Program-made: the position numbers and the translations under genes
Source of the DNA: Alphaproteobacteria bacterium
GTDB taxonomy: Bacteria > Pseudomonadota > Alphaproteobacteria > Rs-D84
Direction of reading: 5' to 3'
Length of the DNA: 64,000 nt
NCBI GenBank assembly: GCA_017503725.1
Contig: JAFVSL010000008.1
Span: 124,001 to 188,000, forward strand
Notes under the pieces: generated by a model
The model's input: the letters and a program-made list of their open reading frames with translations, nothing else
Database searches by the model: none
What the model was told of the DNA's origin: nothing
Shown here: in pieces, positions 62,157-64,000 of the stretch
How the letters are laid out: every line of letters begins with the position of its first letter
Position numbering within the stretch: position 1 is the first letter of the stretch

Positions 62157-62459
62157 ATGGCTAAATTAGCGTTAATAAACAAACAAAAAAGACGTGAAAA
62201 GCTGGTCGCACAGTATGCAAAAAAGCACGATGCGATTAAGGCAAAAATGTCTGTTAATGCAACACCAGACGAACGTATGGAAGCAATGAAAAAGTTGGCA
62301 AAATTGCCACGTAATGCGAACAAAACACGTCTGCGTAATCGTTGCAGCGTAACGGGGCGTTCACGCGGGTTCTCTCGCTTGTTCGGTCTGTGCCGTCAAC
62401 AGTTGCGTACTTTGGCATCCGAAGGGAAATTGCCAGGCGTACGTAAGTCTAGTTGGTAA
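62157..62459 (+). CDS. rpsN: 30S ribosomal protein S14 (zinc-independent form)
   Basis: 100 residues, the long form without the CxxC zinc pairs. [28 protein letters not shown] start and [41 protein letters not shown] end, both typical. Confidence 0.97.
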   Translation: MAKLALINKQKRREKLVAQYAKKHDAIKAKMSVNATPDERMEAMKKLAKLPRNANKTRLRNRCSVTGRSRGFSRLFGLCRQQLRTLASEGKLPGVRKSSW

Positions 62460-62471
62460 AACAAGAACAAT

Positions 62472-62518
62472 CCAATTGTGGACAATGCAATTGGTTAACG
62501 TAATGTGGGGCAACCCAC
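62472..62518 (+). other. Two hairpins between rpsN and rpsH
   Basis: CCAATTG (62472-62478) with CAATTGG (62488-62494); then GTGGG (62505-62509), GCAA tetraloop, CCCAC (62514-62518), a GNRA-type loop. Confidence 0.7.
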
Positions 62519-62536
62519 AGATACAAGGAGTATAAG

Positions 62537-62935
62537 ATGTCATTATCACACCCAATTGGCGATATGGTGACCCGTATTCGTAATGGTCAGAATGCAGGTA
62601 AAGAATTCGTCACAGTACCAAACAGCAAATTGCGTCAAGCAGTGTTGGCTGTTCTGAAAGAAGAAGGTTTCATCACGGATTTCCGCATTGAACAGATTGA
62701 TGAACACCGCACAAATATTATTGTTGAGTTGAAATACGTTGGTGGCAACGGTGCAATCCAGGAAATTTCTGTTGTATCAAAGCCGGGGCGTCGTGTTTAT
62801 TCAGGCAGTGCAAAAATGCCAAAAGTCTTGAACGGTTTGGGTATCGCAATCGTTTCAACACCAAATGGTGTTATGACTGATCACAAGGCACGCTTGATGA
62901 ACGTTGGCGGTGAAGTATTGTGCAAGGTTATCTAA
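62537..62935 (+). CDS. rpsH: 30S ribosomal protein S8
   Basis: 132 residues. S8 binds 16S helix 21 and in E. coli represses the spc operon. HPIGDMVTRIRNGQNAGKEFVTVPNSKLRQAVLAVLKEEGFI start and SSSTP-type end seen as IAIVSTPNGVMTDHKARLMNVGGEVLCKV. AAGGAGTATAAG before the ATG. Confidence 0.98.
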   Translation: MSLSHPIGDMVTRIRNGQNAGKEFVTVPNSKLRQAVLAVLKEEGFITDFRIEQIDEHRTNIIVELKYVGGNGAIQEISVVSKPGRRVYSGSAKMPKVLNGLGIAIVSTPNGVMTDHKARLMNVGGEVLCKVI

Positions 62936-62953
62936 GAAAGTGAGGATTGAATT

Positions 62954-63505
62954 ATGTCTCGTGCAGGAAAATATCCAGTTAAACTGAAAGATGGCGTTAG
63001 TGTCGCAATGGCGGACAACGCATTGGTCATCAAAGGGCCAAAGGGTGAATTGAAATTAGCCTTGGATACAAAGAATGCAAGCTTGGTTGATATCGCTATC
63101 GAAGAAGGCCAGGTTGTAGTTACACCAAAAGATGCAGAAGAAAAAGCGTCACGCGCAATGTGGGGCACAATGACTCGTAACATTCGCAGTGCTGTTCAGG
63201 GTGTATCCGAAGGTTTTGCAAAACCTATGTATATGAAGGGTGTTGGTTATAAAGCATCGGTTAAGGGTAATCAGTTGGTTTTGGTTGCCGGTTATTCACA
63301 CGATGTTGTTATGGACATCCCGGCGGGCTTGACCGTTGTTATGGGTGATGCACCAACAGAATTTACCGTAATGGGTATTGATAAATGCTTGGTCGGACAA
63401 TTTGCGGATAAAATCCACAAAGTTCGCAAAGCGGACCCATACAAGGGTAAGGGTATCTTCTATAAGGGCGAAAGAATCCGCCGCAAAGAAGGTAAGAAGA
63501 AATAA
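62954..63505 (+). CDS. rplF: 50S ribosomal protein L6
   Basis: 183 residues. SRAGKYPVKLKDGVSVAMADNALVIKGPKGEL start, two tandem L6 folds, and GVGYKASVKGNQLVLVAGYSHDVVMDIPAG plus the end KVRKADPYKGKGIFYKGERIRRKEGKKK. GTGAGGATTGAATT before the ATG. Confidence 0.98.
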   Translation: MSRAGKYPVKLKDGVSVAMADNALVIKGPKGELKLALDTKNASLVDIAIEEGQVVVTPKDAEEKASRAMWGTMTRNIRSAVQGVSEGFAKPMYMKGVGYKASVKGNQLVLVAGYSHDVVMDIPAGLTVVMGDAPTEFTVMGIDKCLVGQFADKIHKVRKADPYKGKGIFYKGERIRRKEGKKK

Positions 63506-63515
63506 TAACTAATTG

Positions 63516-63535
63516 ATTCCCGCTGTTACGGGGAT
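63516..63535 (+). other. Hairpin with CTGTTA loop between rplF and rplR
   Basis: ATTCCCG (63516-63522), loop CTGTTA (63523-63528), CGGGGAT (63529-63535), one G-U pair. Same loop as the rplX-rplE hairpin. Confidence 0.75.
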
Positions 63536-63555
63536 TGGAACAAAGGAAAAAGAAA

Positions 63556-63912
63556 ATGTTGAAACATTTATCTACAGAAGAAAGACGCACACTGGCAAAT
63601 CGCGGTGCGTTGAAAAGAAAAAATCCTGGCAAGATTCGTTTGTCGGTTTTCCGTTCTGGACGTCATATCGAGGTTCAGGCAATTGATGATGTCAAAGGCC
63701 ACACAGTTTGTGCTGCTTCGTCCAAAGAAAAGGGCTTTGCGGGCAAGGGCTGGAATATTGCAGGTGCAGAACTGGTTGGTAAAGCATTAGCAGAACGTAT
63801 TGTTGCTGCGAAAATTGCTGACAACTGTTATTTTGATCGTGGTGGTTATCGTTATCACGGTCGTGTAAAAGCACTGTGCGAAGCAATCCGCGCAGGTGGT
63901 GTAAGAATCTAA
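63556..63912 (+). CDS. rplR: 50S ribosomal protein L18
   Basis: 118 residues from the ATG after AAAGGAAAAAG; an ATG seven codons upstream is rejected as it encodes a Lys-rich non-family start over the binding site. RLSVFRSGRHIEVQAIDDVKGHTVCAASS and FDRGGYRYHGRVKALCEAIRAGGVRI are typical. L18 binds 5S rRNA. Confidence 0.97.
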   Translation: MLKHLSTEERRTLANRGALKRKNPGKIRLSVFRSGRHIEVQAIDDVKGHTVCAASSKEKGFAGKGWNIAGAELVGKALAERIVAAKIADNCYFDRGGYRYHGRVKALCEAIRAGGVRI

Positions 63913-63936
63913 GATCAGGAATAACGGAGTATATAA

Positions 63937-64000
63937 ATGGCACGTTTTGATGATAAAAAATTGCAGACGGATAACTTGGTAGATAAATTGGTTTCTATCA
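63937..64000 (+). CDS. rpsE: 30S ribosomal protein S5, 5' end only
   Basis: The window ends 21 codons into this frame (MARFDDKKLQTDNLVDKLVS). Position after rplR and the AACGGAG ribosome binding site identify it as rpsE; the visible piece resembles the variable S5 N-terminus (family members continue 'KLVxINRVAKVVKGGR'), whose conserved part lies beyond the window. Confidence 0.85.
   Translation, partial: MARFDDKKLQTDNLVDKLVSI

Overview
The window looks like a chromosomal segment of an uncultured, probably host-associated alphaproteobacterium with moderate GC and dense coding. This placement is inference. It rests on the alphaproteobacterial style of ParE, PlsC (HX4E motif) and the ftsE-ftsX-ydcF-plsC operon, and on many short secreted proteins and phage-tail-fibre-like repeat proteins of a kind common in gut alphaproteobacteria. 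No rRNA is present to settle the taxonomy.

Layout. 0.1-9.6 kb: two cysteine-containing secreted proteins of unknown function, DprA, a divergent DnaA, ParE (minus strand), DnaJ and three small membrane-anchored proteins. 9.7-17.4 kb: pgsA and a compact uvrC (minus), an orphan pseudopilin, RluC-type pseudouridine synthase, AsmA-like protein, dnaN and ppa. 17.4-26.1 kb: efp, class II aldolase (minus), a lipoprotein, a VirB2/TrbC-like peptide, a DinD-like protein in an operon with a ribbon-helix-helix protein under a well-formed promoter/operator, tolB with a secreted nuclease, and the plsC-ydcF-ftsX-ftsE operon (minus). 26.2-39.9 kb: the accessory region. It holds one outer-membrane beta-barrel, six consecutive secreted coiled-coil or tail-fibre-like repeat proteins, a DUF3419/BtaA-like protein and two Cys-rich secreted proteins. 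40-50.3 kb: a YqaA-type membrane protein (minus), rbfA, lepA, two small Cys-rich proteins, a degenerate integrase, acpP-fabF, an ADP-ribosyltransferase-like protein and an acyl-CoA synthetase (both minus), tRNA-Pro(CGG) and mltG. 50.5-64 kb: a continuous str-S10-spc ribosomal cluster from rpsL to the start of rpsE.

How it works together. Housekeeping functions dominate: replication, translation, envelope and fatty acid synthesis. The surface proteome is inventive: tail-fibre modules ('IAS-x-YV' head, 'IRSGAAxGATA', 'STNPVQNKVINTAL', 'VKGLGSAAYT') have been recruited behind Sec signal peptides and shuffled between neighbours.

The most unusual signals are non-coding. (1) A dispersed hairpin repeat with variable but self-complementary arms, a conserved loop ending TGTACACTACG and conserved outer flanks lies behind dnaN, efp, the nuclease gene, fabF and, degraded, mltG. 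(2) Nearly every longer gap inside the ribosomal operon carries a stem-loop without a T-run, two gaps with GNRA-type loops and two sharing one loop sequence. (3) lepA has a 12-bp perfect inverted repeat that buries its ribosome binding site. (4) Several genes appear to be leaderless behind near-consensus promoters. (5) DnaA lacks the usual arginine finger and sensor-2 arginine, by eye alignment.
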